Assembly (NCBI GenBank): GCA_003241685.1
Contig: QFPJ01000024.1
Location: forward strand, 1-42,564
Direction of reading: 5' to 3'
Length of the DNA: 42,564 nt
DNA from: Sphingopyxis macrogoltabida
Lineage (GTDB): Bacteria > Pseudomonadota > Alphaproteobacteria > Sphingomonadales > Sphingomonadaceae
Shown: piece by piece, positions 1-7,616 of the stretch
Position numbering within the stretch: the stretch's first letter is position 1
Layout of the letters: every line of letters begins with the position of its first letter
Made by a program: the position numbers and the translations under genes
Notes under the pieces: generated by a model
Databases searched by the model: none
The model's input: the letters and a program-made list of their open reading frames with translations, nothing else
Told to the model about the DNA's origin: nothing

Positions 1-123
1 CGCAACCTGACCAATGCCCAATATCTGACGACGGTCTTCAACGCCGTCGCCCAGTCGGGCAGCGTGTCGGGCTACCCGAACCAGCCGCGCACCTATGGCG
101 GCACGGTGCGTTTCAAATTCTGA
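1..123 (+). CDS. TonB-dependent receptor, C-terminal fragment
   Basis: The first 40 codons of the window, open at the left edge, form the end of an outer-membrane beta-barrel: they include RNLTNAQY and finish with TVRFKF followed by TGA. RNLTN(A)xY close to the end and a terminal aromatic residue (Phe) are the usual last strand of TonB-dependent receptors, where the final Phe is the barrel-assembly signal. The substrate cannot be told from this piece. The gene converges on the complete receptor at 230-3169 and shares a hairpin terminator with it. Two neighbouring, convergent receptors suggest a nutrient-uptake locus extending to the left. Confidence 0.8.
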   Translation, partial: RNLTNAQYLTTVFNAVAQSGSVSGYPNQPRTYGGTVRFKF

Positions 124-179
124 CGATCGAGGGGACGGGACGGGCGAACCGCATCGTCTCGTCACCGTCGCCGGCAAAG

Positions 180-217
180 AAAAACCCCGGCCTCTCCATA
201 AGAGGCCGGGGTTTTTT
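180..217. terminator. Bidirectional intrinsic terminator between two receptor genes
   Basis: A perfect stem pairs AACCCCGGCCTCT (183-195) with AGAGGCCGGGGTT (201-213) around a 5-nt loop CCATA. A-runs lie on the left and T-runs on the right, so both strands give a GC-rich hairpin followed by U residues. It sits 57 nt after the partial plus-strand receptor and just after the stop of the minus-strand receptor, so it can serve both. Confidence 0.92.
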
Positions 218-229
218 CGATGGATGCGT

Positions 230-3169
230 TCAGAAGTTGGCGCCGATCGACAGGCCGTAACGGCGCGGGTCCAGCGTGAACACGTTCGTGTACAGCCCCG
301 ACGACTGGTCGGTGACATAGAGGCCGGTGACCGGCTGGCTGTCGAAGACGTTCTGGACGAACGCCTTGACGAACCATTTCCGATCGGGGCCGTTCAACTG
401 CAACTGGGCGTTGACCTGGGTGTATCCGTTGATCTCGTTCACCCGTCCGTTGAAGATATTGCCATAGCTGTCGCCGGTATAGGTCAGGTCGACGCGTGGG
501 GTCAGCGACATGTCGTTGCTGAAATTATGGGTATATTGCATGCCCACGCTGAACTTCGCGACGGGTGCCTGGGGCAGACGGTTGCCGCGGATATTCACCG
601 GCACGCCGGCATTTTCGACCACGAACGGCAGCGCCCCGGTCGGCACGCCGAACAGCGCGCGCAGCGGCGCCGGCGGGTTCGCCGCCGTTGCCTCCAGCGC
701 CGAACAGATGCCGAAGGCGCCGGGCGAATTGATGCCGCTGTTGGGACCGAAGCCGGTCGGGCCGCGCAGGCCGATGCTGCTGTTGACCGCCGTGACATAG
801 GCCTGGGTTCCTGCCGCATTGCCCGCCGTGGTCGGCCGCACCGCGCAGTTGGCGCCGTTGGTGATGTCCTTGATGATCACCGCATCGGACCGGCCGCCCG
901 ACGGATCGCGCGGATTGCCCAGGAACTTGTCGCTCGACACCTTGGTATGCAGGTAGCTGGCACCCATATTGATGATGAAGTCGGGCGTCGGCGCGAGCAC
1001 CGCCTCCGCTTCGACGCCATAGATGTCGGCATCGACATTGTCGTTGACCGACGTGCGCTCGACGATGCGGCTGAGCTGCAAATCCTTATATTTGTAATAG
1101 AAGCCCGTCAGATTGAGCTGCAGCCCGCCGAAGCGGTTTTTCGACCCGATTTCGAACGCGTCGACGATTTCCGGCGCGAACGCTTCCTCGACGGCGAAGA
1201 TCGGTTGCAGCGGCGGGTTGATGCCGCCCGATTTATAGCCGCGCGAATAGCTGGCATAGATCAGATTGTCCGGCGTGATCTTCCAGTCCAGCACCGCGCG
1301 GCCGGTGACTTCGTCGAAGCCGACGCGGCGGATCTGGAACGGCTGATTGCCGGCAAAGCCGGGATCGGCATCGAACGCCGCCAGGAAGGGCGAATCGAAG
1401 GCGCTGCCGGTCTGGCTGAACGGCGTCAGGAAGCTGGCCAGCGTCGACCGCGCGACCACCCGCTTCTTGTCATTGTTGTAGCGCAGCCCGACGGTCAGTT
1501 TCAGCGCGTCGCTGAACTCGACATAGGCTTCGCCGAACAGGCCGTAGGAGGTGACGCGAAGATCGTCGGTATTGTTCCGGAAAAAGGGCGTCGCCAGATA
1601 GGACGGGGGCAGCGGGCCGGTCGGCGGTGCGGTGCCGAGCGCGGTGAAGGTGCCCAAAATCCCGGTCAGATAGTCGATGCCGAACGAGTTCACATAATAG
1701 CTGTTCTCGGTCAGGTGCGACTTGCCATAGATGCCGCCGAGCAGGAAGTTGAACGGTCCGTCGAAATCGGAACTGATGATCATTTCGCCCGACCAGCTGC
1801 TGCGCTCCTCGTTCGACCGGTCGAAATCCTGCGGCGTCGCGGTGCAGAGCGAGAAGCCGCCATAGGCGCCGAGCCCCGTTTCCTCGGCCTGCGAGGTGCA
1901 CAGCGGACCGGTCGGGCCGTTGGGGATGATCGCCCGGGCGATCGGCGAGAAATAGGCGGCGGGCAGCAGGGGGATGCCGCCGGCAGCGGCGGCGGCGAGC
2001 GTGTTCAGCGCCGGCGCGAAAAAGCTGCGGTCCTGGATCGACAGGTTGTAATCCTGCTGGCTGTCGACGCGGGCTTCCTGATAGACGCCGGCCAACGACA
2101 CGTTGATCGTTCCGAAACTATGTTCCAGCCGCCCTTGCAGTTGCAGTTCGTCGGAAAAATAGGTGGGCTGGAAGTCGGTGTTCACGACCCGCGGATCGGC
2201 GATCGGCTGAAAGGTCGACAGCGAGTCGGGGCCATAGAGACTGCCCAGCCCGAAAGCCGTCGGAATGCCGCGGATCGCCAAGAATTCGCGGCTGGTCAGC
2301 ACGCCGACGAAGGTCGAGTTGCCGTTGGTGACGCCCGGGTCGCGGCGATTGTTGAGACAGCCCAGAACGCCGGTAGCGTCGCGCTGGCAATATTGTTTCT
2401 GGATGCGCAGGCGGTTGTCGTTTTCGCGGAAATAATAGCCGAGCAGATCGAGCGTGGTGTCGGGGGTCGGCTGCCAGCGGATCGACCCGCGGATCGCATA
2501 CATGTCGCGGTCGTCGATGCGGCTGTTGTCGAACAGGTTTTTGGTAAAGCCGTCGCGGTTGAGGTAGAATCCGGCGATGCGGACGCCCAGCGTCTCGCCG
2601 ATGGGCAGGTTGATCATGCCCTTCGCCTTGATGCTGTTGTAATTGCCATATTCAAACTCGCCCGATGCGCCGAAGCCCGTCAGGTCGGGTTTCGCGGTCA
2701 CGACGTTGACCACGCCGGAGGTCGCGTTGCGGCCGAACAGCGTGCCCTGCGGACCGCGCAGCACCTCGATGCGTTCCAGATCGAAGAACTCGGTTTCGAA
2801 CAGGCGGGTGCCGATCAGCGGCGATTCATTCTGGTGGATCGCGGTCGCGCTGTCGCAGCTCACCCCGACGCACAGATCGCCGATGCCGCGGATGGTGAAG
2901 CTGGACGAGGTGAAGTTCGTCTTGGTGAAGGTGACGTTCGGCAGGGTGAGTTGAAGATCGGCCGGATTCTCGATCTGCTGCGCCTCCAGCGATTCCGCCG
3001 AAAAGGCGCTGACGGCGATCGGCACGTCCTGCAACCGTTCGGATTGGCGCTGGGCGGTCACGACGATCTCGCCACCGAAAACATCGTTCTGAGCCTCGCT
3101 CTGGGCATAGGCGGGCGTCGCCACCGTCATCGCCAGCACCGACGTCCCGATCAGTCCTTTGAACTTCAT
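230..3169 (-). CDS. TonB-dependent outer-membrane receptor (substrate unknown)
   Basis: A 979-residue outer-membrane receptor that would import a ligand using TonB/ExbBD energy. Residues 1-22 are a clear signal peptide ending in PAYA. Mature residues 33-40 (GEIVVTAQ) form a TonB-box-like stretch that runs into the plug domain, which carries the classic ERIEVLRGPQGTLFGRNA motif. The rest is a large barrel ending in LSIGANF. The plug holds a Cys pair in DLCVGVSCDS, which may form a disulfide. The start is set by a good Shine-Dalgarno (AGGGAGG) 5 nt before ATG. The architecture matches the large COG1629 family that is greatly expanded in sphingomonads, where substrates range from siderophores to plant-derived compounds. 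No neighbouring transporter or enzyme indicates which applies here. Confidence 0.93.
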   Translation of the reverse strand: MKFKGLIGTSVLAMTVATPAYAQSEAQNDVFGGEIVVTAQRQSERLQDVPIAVSAFSAESLEAQQIENPADLQLTLPNVTFTKTNFTSSSFTIRGIGDLCVGVSCDSATAIHQNESPLIGTRLFETEFFDLERIEVLRGPQGTLFGRNATSGVVNVVTAKPDLTGFGASGEFEYGNYNSIKAKGMINLPIGETLGVRIAGFYLNRDGFTKNLFDNSRIDDRDMYAIRGSIRWQPTPDTTLDLLGYYFRENDNRLRIQKQYCQRDATGVLGCLNNRRDPGVTNGNSTFVGVLTSREFLAIRGIPTAFGLGSLYGPDSLSTFQPIADPRVVNTDFQPTYFSDELQLQGRLEHSFGTINVSLAGVYQEARVDSQQDYNLSIQDRSFFAPALNTLAAAAAGGIPLLPAAYFSPIARAIIPNGPTGPLCTSQAEETGLGAYGGFSLCTATPQDFDRSNEERSSWSGEMIISSDFDGPFNFLLGGIYGKSHLTENSYYVNSFGIDYLTGILGTFTALGTAPPTGPLPPSYLATPFFRNNTDDLRVTSYGLFGEAYVEFSDALKLTVGLRYNNDKKRVVARSTLASFLTPFSQTGSAFDSPFLAAFDADPGFAGNQPFQIRRVGFDEVTGRAVLDWKITPDNLIYASYSRGYKSGGINPPLQPIFAVEEAFAPEIVDAFEIGSKNRFGGLQLNLTGFYYKYKDLQLSRIVERTSVNDNVDADIYGVEAEAVLAPTPDFIINMGASYLHTKVSSDKFLGNPRDPSGGRSDAVIIKDITNGANCAVRPTTAGNAAGTQAYVTAVNSSIGLRGPTGFGPNSGINSPGAFGICSALEATAANPPAPLRALFGVPTGALPFVVENAGVPVNIRGNRLPQAPVAKFSVGMQYTHNFSNDMSLTPRVDLTYTGDSYGNIFNGRVNEINGYTQVNAQLQLNGPDRKWFVKAFVQNVFDSQPVTGLYVTDQSSGLYTNVFTLDPRRYGLSIGANF

Positions 3170-3638
3170 CTACATCCTCCCTGTTTCGTCCCCGCGGGTG
3201 CGGGGCCGCCCAAATCGATTCAATTTGTGGTAAGGGAAGGGTCGGCAACCAGATGCGGCAATGCCGAACGCGGCACTGCTGCACATGGCAGGTGCCACCG
3301 GGCCTGGACGGCCGGATGTCCGGTGAATTCCCACTTGCCAGCGGCGCTGGTCATCGTCCTCTCCCAACCGGCGTCGGGGAAAACGCCGGCCTCTCCGGAT
3401 TACGGCCCGCTTGGGCGGACTCTGTAATGCGCTCAAGGTGCGCCGAGTTGACGCGAGCGTCAAGCCACTTGTTTTTCCGGAAAAGGCACGGAAATTCGCG
3501 CGCCTCCGATCGCTGGAAAAGCCCTGATTCCGCAACGTCAACTTGGGAGCAGACAGGAAAATCTTGCGCTGCCGCCCTTGCTTATCGCGCTATTCCCGCC
3601 GAAATGTGCGACATGTTGGCAACAGTAAGGGCGGAGCG
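3170..3638. other. Intergenic region between a receptor gene and folE
   Basis: This 469-nt gap separates two divergently oriented genes and should hold both promoters. Next to the receptor start there is a clear minus-strand ribosome-binding site. I see no convincing -35/-10 pair, no long repeat and no credible small gene. Short frames that cross it are shadows with no ribosome-binding site. Confidence 0.5.
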
Positions 3639-4235
3639 ATGACGAAGGTGGAACTGGGCGCGGATGGCAAGCCGATCGTGCCGCAGGAGGTGCTGGGCGC
3701 GGTCCGCACGCTCATCGAATGGGCCGGCGACGATCCTTCGCGCGAAGGGCTGCTCGACACGCCGAAGCGCGTCGCCCGCGCGTGGCTCGAATATTGCCAG
3801 GGCTATGCCGAGGACCCCGCCGTCCACCTGTCGCGCACCTTCGAGGAAGTCGGCGGCTATGACGAGATCGTGATGCTGCGCGACATTCCGTTCCAGTCGC
3901 ATTGCGAACATCATATGGCGCCGATCACCGGCAAGGCGTCGATCGCCTATCTGCCGCGCGACCGCGTCGTCGGCATTTCCAAGCTGGCGCGCGTGCTCAA
4001 CGGTTTCGCCCGCCGGCTTCAGGTGCAGGAACGGCTGACCGCGGAGGTGGCGCGCTGCATCTGGGACAATCTGAAACCCCATGGCGTCGCGGTGGTCATC
4101 GATGCCCAGCATGGCTGCATGACCGGGCGCGGCGTCCGCACGCCCGGCGTCGGCATGGTGACCAGCCGCCTGCTGGGCAGCTTCCTGGACGACGACCGCA
4201 GCCGCAAGGAAGTGCTCAGCCTGATGGGATATTGA
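3639..4235 (+). CDS. folE: GTP cyclohydrolase I
   Basis: Converts GTP to 7,8-dihydroneopterin triphosphate and formate, the first step of tetrahydrofolate (and queuosine-type) pterin synthesis in the cytosol. The 198-residue product has the family motifs SREGLLDTPKR (34-44), HCEHH (88-92), ISKLARVLNGFARRLQVQER (113-132) and HGCMTGRGV (158-166). By alignment from memory with the E. coli enzyme, Cys89, His92 and Cys160 would bind zinc and His91 would be catalytic. An upstream in-frame start exists at 3543, but the ATG at 3639 is preceded by AAGGGCGGAG and starts where homologous proteins do. The gene stands alone: a receptor gene lies upstream on the other strand and a repeat-rich gap follows. 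Confidence 0.97.
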   Translation: MTKVELGADGKPIVPQEVLGAVRTLIEWAGDDPSREGLLDTPKRVARAWLEYCQGYAEDPAVHLSRTFEEVGGYDEIVMLRDIPFQSHCEHHMAPITGKASIAYLPRDRVVGISKLARVLNGFARRLQVQERLTAEVARCIWDNLKPHGVAVVIDAQHGCMTGRGVRTPGVGMVTSRLLGSFLDDDRSRKEVLSLMGY

Positions 4236-4257
4236 GGCCGGCCGGTTTCGGCGGCCT
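4235..4257 (+). terminator. Possible weak folE terminator hairpin
   Basis: AGGCCG (4235-4240) can pair with CGGCCT (4252-4257) directly at the folE stop codon. No T-run follows, so this is either a weak or factor-assisted stop, or only a chance stem. Confidence 0.3.
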
Positions 4258-4282
4258 GTTGTCATAAGCCATCCTTACCCCG

Positions 4283-4312
4283 GGTCCTTCGGCACGCTCA
4301 GGACAGGCTCAT
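4283..4312. repeat. Fragment of an interspersed repeat (CTTCGGCACGCTCAGGA type)
   Basis: The stretch GTCCTTCGGCACGCTCAGGA with flanking bases resembles one arm of a short repeat commonly seen between sphingomonad genes (variants of CTTCGACAAGCTCAGG). Only one arm is visible, so it is a partial copy. The family assignment comes from memory. Confidence 0.5.
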
Positions 4313-4348
4313 CGGCGATGATCCCGTTTGCAGCCGTCGCCGCCGTTT

Positions 4349-4452
4349 CGTCCTTGCGAGGAGCGGAGCGACGACGCAATCCCCAGCGGCCGGCAAGGCA
4401 GGACGATGGCTGGAGATGGCTTCCCCCGGCTTTCGCCGGGCTCGCCATGACG
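4349..4452. repeat. Interspersed intergenic repeat with degenerate inverted ends
   Basis: The unit opens with CGTCCTTGCGAGGAGCGGAG and closes with a sequence whose reverse complement begins CGTCATGGCGAG, so the ends are degenerate inverted copies (consensus CGTCNTNGCGAG). An internal hairpin (CCCCCGGCTTTCGCCGGG) lies near the right end. This looks like the very common TTGCGAG...GCAATCC repeat of many proteobacterial intergenic regions. It encodes nothing. A further fragment, GGATGCCGGATCAAGTCC (4512-4529), lies downstream and resembles another such repeat. Confidence 0.65.
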
Positions 4453-4601
4453 CGTATTGTTGCGGGGATAATCGCTGATCGCGTCCGGCGGCATGACTTC
4501 GGCGCGGCCGTGGATGCCGGATCAAGTCCTTAATCACGATGATGGGTTACAATGCCCGCTTACCGCCCCAATGCGGACGTCCTTTCCCGGCGCCGGCCAG
4601 G

Positions 4602-4637
4602 AAAAAGGCCCCGGAACGCGGCGTTCCGGGGCCTTTT
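4602..4637 (-). terminator. Intrinsic terminator of the rpsF-rpsR-rplI operon
   Basis: GGCCCCGGAACG (4607-4618) pairs perfectly with CGTTCCGGGGCC (4622-4633) around a 3-nt loop. On the minus strand this GC-rich hairpin is followed by a run of T, about 25 nt after the rplI stop codon. Confidence 0.93.
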
Positions 4638-4662
4638 CGTGTCTCGCAAAAAGCGGGAGGCG

Positions 4663-5298
4663 TCAGGCCTCTTCGCCTTCCTCTGCGTCCGCGGCCGGTG
4701 CGTCCTCGGCGGCCGTTTCCGACGGCGGGGTCGCGTCCTCGAACTCGTCCTCGCTGTCGGGTTCCAGCGCAGAGGCGACGGCGGCAGCCTGTTCTTCTTC
4801 GAACATGGCGGCGATCACGTCGATGCCCTGCTTCTGCATTTCCGCTTCGTCCGGCGAACGGGCGACGTTGACGCCGACCGTGACGATGACTTCGGGGTGC
4901 AGCTTCACCTTGACGTCGAACAGACCCAGCGACTTGATCGGACGTTCCAGTTCGACCATCGCCTTGGTGATGTTCGCCGCGCCGTCCTCGACCAGCGCGT
5001 CGACGATGTCGCGCACCGAAACCGAACCGTACAGCTGGCCGGTGTTCGACGCCTGACGGATCAGGACGACCTGCTTGCCGTCGATGTCCTTCGACCGGCC
5101 TTCGGCGTCGGTACGACGTTCGGCATTGTCGGCTTCGATCTTGGCGCGATTGGCTTCGAACAGCTTCTTGTTGCTGTCATTCGCGCGCAGCGCCTTGTTG
5201 TTGGGCAACAGGAAATTGCGGGCAAAGCCGTTCTTGACGGTGACGACGTCGCCGATACCGCCCAGTTTCTCGATACGTTCGAGCAGGATGACTTCCAT
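4663..5298 (-). CDS. rplI: 50S ribosomal protein L9
   Basis: L9 binds 23S rRNA near the base of the L1 stalk and helps hold the reading frame. The N-terminal domain starts MEVILLERIEKLGGIGDVV with the Gly/Lys-rich loop VKNGFARNFLLPNNKA, followed by the long connecting helix and a C-terminal domain containing KLHPEV. The product has 211 residues against about 149 in E. coli. The extra length is an acidic, Ala/Glu-rich tail from about residue 165 (DSEDEFEDATPPSETAAEDA and on), which I recall as common in alphaproteobacterial L9. A strong AAGGAGG precedes the ATG. It is the last gene of rpsF-rpsR-rplI, 13 nt after rpsR, and is followed by a strong terminator. Confidence 0.97.
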   Translation of the reverse strand: MEVILLERIEKLGGIGDVVTVKNGFARNFLLPNNKALRANDSNKKLFEANRAKIEADNAERRTDAEGRSKDIDGKQVVLIRQASNTGQLYGSVSVRDIVDALVEDGAANITKAMVELERPIKSLGLFDVKVKLHPEVIVTVGVNVARSPDEAEMQKQGIDVIAAMFEEEQAAAVASALEPDSEDEFEDATPPSETAAEDAPAADAEEGEEA

Positions 5299-5311
5299 CT
5301 TACCGCCCTCC

Positions 5312-5536
5312 TTACTTCACGATGTAGGGGAGCAGGCCGATGTGGCGGGCGCGCTTGATCGCCTGCGCCAGCTCACGCTGCTTCTTGGTGGACACCGCGG
5401 TGATCCGCGACGGGACGATCTTGCCGCGCTCCGACAGGTAACCCTGGAGCAGACGGACGTCCTTGTAATCGATGACGGGTGCGTCCTTCGCGCTGAAGGG
5501 GCAGGTCTTGCGGCGACGGAAAAAGGGTCGTGCCAT
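5312..5536 (-). CDS. rpsR: 30S ribosomal protein S18
   Basis: S18 pairs with S6 on the platform of the 30S subunit. The 74-residue basic protein starts MARPFFRRRKTCPFS and contains the family core DYKDVRLLQGYLSERGKIVP and the C-terminal basic stretch QRELAQAIKRARHIGLLPY. The length is normal. An AAGGA ribosome-binding site precedes the ATG. It lies 12 nt after rpsF and 13 nt before rplI, the standard bacterial order. Confidence 0.98.
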   Translation of the reverse strand: MARPFFRRRKTCPFSAKDAPVIDYKDVRLLQGYLSERGKIVPSRITAVSTKKQRELAQAIKRARHIGLLPYIVK

Positions 5537-5548
5537 GGTCGCTGTTCC

Positions 5549-5914
5549 TTATTCTTCGCCGTCGCGGTCACGGCCGCGGCCGCCCCGACGTTCCTGCTTG
5601 CGCATCATCACCGACGGGCCTTTTTCAAGCTCGTCGACCTTGATCGTCATCCAGCGGATGATGTCTTCGTTGATCGCGGCCTGACGTTCGATTTCGGCGA
5701 CGGCTTCGCCCGGCGCTTCGACCGAGAGCATCGCATAATGGCCCTTGCGGTTCTTCTGGATCTTGTAGGCAAGCTGCTTCAGGCCCCAGGTTTCGGTCTT
5801 GTGAACCTGGCCCTTATATTCACCGACGATGTTGGTGACGCCTTCGGCGAGCGCATCGACCTGAGCCTGGCTCAGATCCTGACGCGCGATAAAAACATGC
5901 TCGTAAAACGGCAT
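5549..5914 (-). CDS. rpsF: 30S ribosomal protein S6
   Basis: S6 dimerises with S18 on the 30S platform. The 121-residue product starts MPFYEHVFIARQDLS and contains the S6 core with WGLKQLAYKIQKNRKGHY. The C-terminus is basic and Arg/Gly/Asp-rich (RRGGRGRDRDGEE). The open frame extends upstream, but the ATG at 5914 has GAAGGA at a proper distance, while the in-frame ATG 9 nt upstream would sit on top of that site. It is the first gene of the operon and has a leader of about 130 nt containing a strong hairpin. In many bacteria the S6:S18 complex represses this operon through its leader; whether that holds here is inference. Confidence 0.97.
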   Translation of the reverse strand: MPFYEHVFIARQDLSQAQVDALAEGVTNIVGEYKGQVHKTETWGLKQLAYKIQKNRKGHYAMLSVEAPGEAVAEIERQAAINEDIIRWMTIKVDELEKGPSVMMRKQERRGGRGRDRDGEE

Positions 5915-6011
5915 GATGCGCATTCCTTCATTTTGGCCGATCGCTGGTTCCGCGCCGATCGCGAAACCCCTCCGGCTGTCGTCCTGCCCTGCGGTATCGG
6001 TGCAAAGCAAA

Positions 6012-6039
6012 TGGGGCGATGGCACAGAGCCTCGCCCCA
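6012..6039 (-). promoter_or_regulatory. Hairpin in the rpsF operon leader
   Basis: On the minus strand, TGGGGCGAGGC pairs with GCCATCGCCCCA (one bulged A) around a TCTGT loop, giving an 11-bp stem just downstream of the predicted start of transcription. No T-run follows, so it is not a terminator. It may stabilise the leader or bind S6:S18. I could not find the full known S6:S18 motif, so the role is open. Confidence 0.5.
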
Positions 6040-6049
6040 ATGGAGCGCG

Positions 6050-6077
6050 CCTATACAGATTCGGCGGCGGAAATCAA
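6050..6077 (-). promoter_or_regulatory. Predicted sigma-70-type promoter of the rpsF operon
   Basis: On the minus strand, TTGATT (6077-6072) and TATAGG (6055-6050) are separated by 16 nt. Transcription would start near 6043, giving a leader of about 130 nt to the rpsF ATG. The -35 box overlaps the last codons of the upstream ligase gene, so the ribosomal operon need not depend on readthrough. Confidence 0.6.
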
Positions 6078-7459
6078 GCGCGCTCCAGCTTTTCCAACAA
6101 TTCCCGCCCGAAATCGGTCAGCGTGTCGTCGCGCGCGCCCAGGATCAGGATTCGGTCGCCGGCGCGCGCTTCCTCTGCCATCAGGGTGCCGCAATCGGCG
6201 CGGATCGGAACATGCACCGCGTCGCCGCCGCTCGCGACGATGTCGGCGACCAGCGTTTCGCTGCCGACGCTGCGATCGACGGTGCCGCCGAAATAGACCG
6301 GATCGCACACGAACAGGCGGTCGCCCGCGCGCATCCCCTGCGCGAAACTCGCCGCCAGTTCGCGGCCCATCTGGCGCAGCGGGCCATAGCCGTGCGGCTG
6401 GAAGAAGATCAGCGCACGGCCCGGCAATTCGCGCACCGCGGCCAGCGTCGCGGCGACCTTGTCGGGATTATGCGCGAAATCGTCGATCACGGTGACGCCG
6501 CCCGCCTGTCCCAGCACTTCGTAGCGGCGCGCAAGGCCCGCAAATTCGGCGAGCGCCGCGACCGCGCGGCCGACCGGAATATTGAGCGCCCGCGCCGCCG
6601 CGATCGCCGCGAGGGCGTTCATCGCATTGTGCTGCCCCGGCATCCGCAGCCGTACCGCATGGCTGTCGGCGGCGAAATGGACGGTGAAACGGCATCCGTC
6701 GGGCGATGGTTCGAAATCGCTGCCGCGCATCGCCGCCGCGTCCGAAAAGCCGAAGCGCATGACATTGCCGCCGCCGAGCAGCGGTGCCGATTCGGGGTCG
6801 TCGGCGTTGATCACCGCGATCCGCGCTTTGCGGGAAAAGTCGCCGAACAGCGCGTGCAACTCGTCCAGGCTCTTGTGGTCGAGGCTGATGTTGGTGACGA
6901 CCGCGACGTCGGGATGGTAAAGGGCGATCGACCCGTCGCTTTCGTCAACCTCGCTGACATAGGTGTCGGGGCCGCCGACCAGCGCGCTGGCAAAGGGCAT
7001 GGCGTCATTGGCGAAATTGCGCATCACCGCGCCGTTCATCACCGTCGGATGATGGCCGACGCTGTCCAATATCCAGCCGATCATGCCGGTCACCGTCGAC
7101 TTGCCGCTGGTCCCGCCGATCCCGATCGCCTTGCCGGCCGCGTTGAACAGCGCGGCGTTCAGTTCCGCGCGCGTCAGGCGCGACAGGCCGAGCCGGTTCG
7201 CCGCCGCCACGTCGGGCACGCTGTCCTCGACCGCGGCCGATGCGACCAGCGTCTGGCCCGCCGCGACGCCGCTGCCGTCCTGCGGGAACAGGGCGATGCC
7301 CTGGGCTTCGATCCAGCCGAACTTGTCCGGCGAACGGCCCTGGTCGCGGCTGCGGTCCGATCCCGCGACATCGGCCCCGCGCGCGGCGACGATCATCGCC
7401 AGCGGCAGCATGCCCGACCCGCCGATACCGCAGAAGAAATAGGATTTGTTTTCCGACAT
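6074..7459 (-). CDS. mpl: MurC/Mpl-family Mur ligase, probably the murein-recycling ligase
   Basis: A 461-residue ATP-dependent Mur ligase. It has the MurC-type nucleotide loop FFCGIGGSGM at the N-terminus, an ATP loop GIGGTSGKST (114-122), VDESDGS (171-177), TNISLDHK (189-196) and the late motif LARRYEV. A true MurC with the usual GTHGKTTT loop lies in the dcw cluster at 27350, so this is a diverged paralogue. The divergent neighbour is an LD-carboxypeptidase, which trims recycled tetrapeptide to the tripeptide that Mpl joins to UDP-MurNAc. That context supports Mpl function, but the sequence alone does not exclude a different substrate. The GTSGKST loop is unusual for this subfamily. The gene lies directly upstream of, and on the same strand as, rpsF. 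Confidence 0.75.
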   Translation of the reverse strand: MSENKSYFFCGIGGSGMLPLAMIVAARGADVAGSDRSRDQGRSPDKFGWIEAQGIALFPQDGSGVAAGQTLVASAAVEDSVPDVAAANRLGLSRLTRAELNAALFNAAGKAIGIGGTSGKSTVTGMIGWILDSVGHHPTVMNGAVMRNFANDAMPFASALVGGPDTYVSEVDESDGSIALYHPDVAVVTNISLDHKSLDELHALFGDFSRKARIAVINADDPESAPLLGGGNVMRFGFSDAAAMRGSDFEPSPDGCRFTVHFAADSHAVRLRMPGQHNAMNALAAIAAARALNIPVGRAVAALAEFAGLARRYEVLGQAGGVTVIDDFAHNPDKVAATLAAVRELPGRALIFFQPHGYGPLRQMGRELAASFAQGMRAGDRLFVCDPVYFGGTVDRSVGSETLVADIVASGGDAVHVPIRADCGTLMAEEARAGDRILILGARDDTLTDFGRELLEKLERA

Positions 7460-7513
7460 GGCGCGGCGTTATGGGCTAGTCGCAAGCTTTGCAACTGGTG
7501 CCCATCGCAAATT

Positions 7514-7595
7514 CCGTTCGTGTCGAGCGAAGTCGAGACACCCATCGGGATAGCGCAATGTCGGGGGGCATCTCGACTTCGCTCGATGCGGACGG
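7514..7595. repeat. Inverted repeat with 30-bp arms between divergent genes
   Basis: Arms 7514-7543 and 7566-7595 are inverted copies identical at 25 of 30 positions, sharing the exact core TCGAGCGAAGTCGAGA, with a 22-nt spacer. The two-arm design matches the element at 28798-28900, although the sequence differs. It occupies most of the 157-nt gap between the ligase and carboxypeptidase starts and could fold as a long hairpin in either transcript. Confidence 0.85.
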
Positions 7596-7616
7596 ATTTG
7601 GGGGTTGGAATCGGGA

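Noticed and set aside
95..3427. A 1110-codon plus-strand open frame
   Set aside because: It runs antisense to the receptor gene, has an Arg/Ala/Asp-rich composition with no motif and no ribosome-binding site, and simply mirrors high-GC codon use on the other strand.
7605..7616. A TTG start for ldcA four codons upstream
   Set aside because: It would add MESG before the conserved MRIGIVAP start and lacks a better ribosome-binding site than the ATG.
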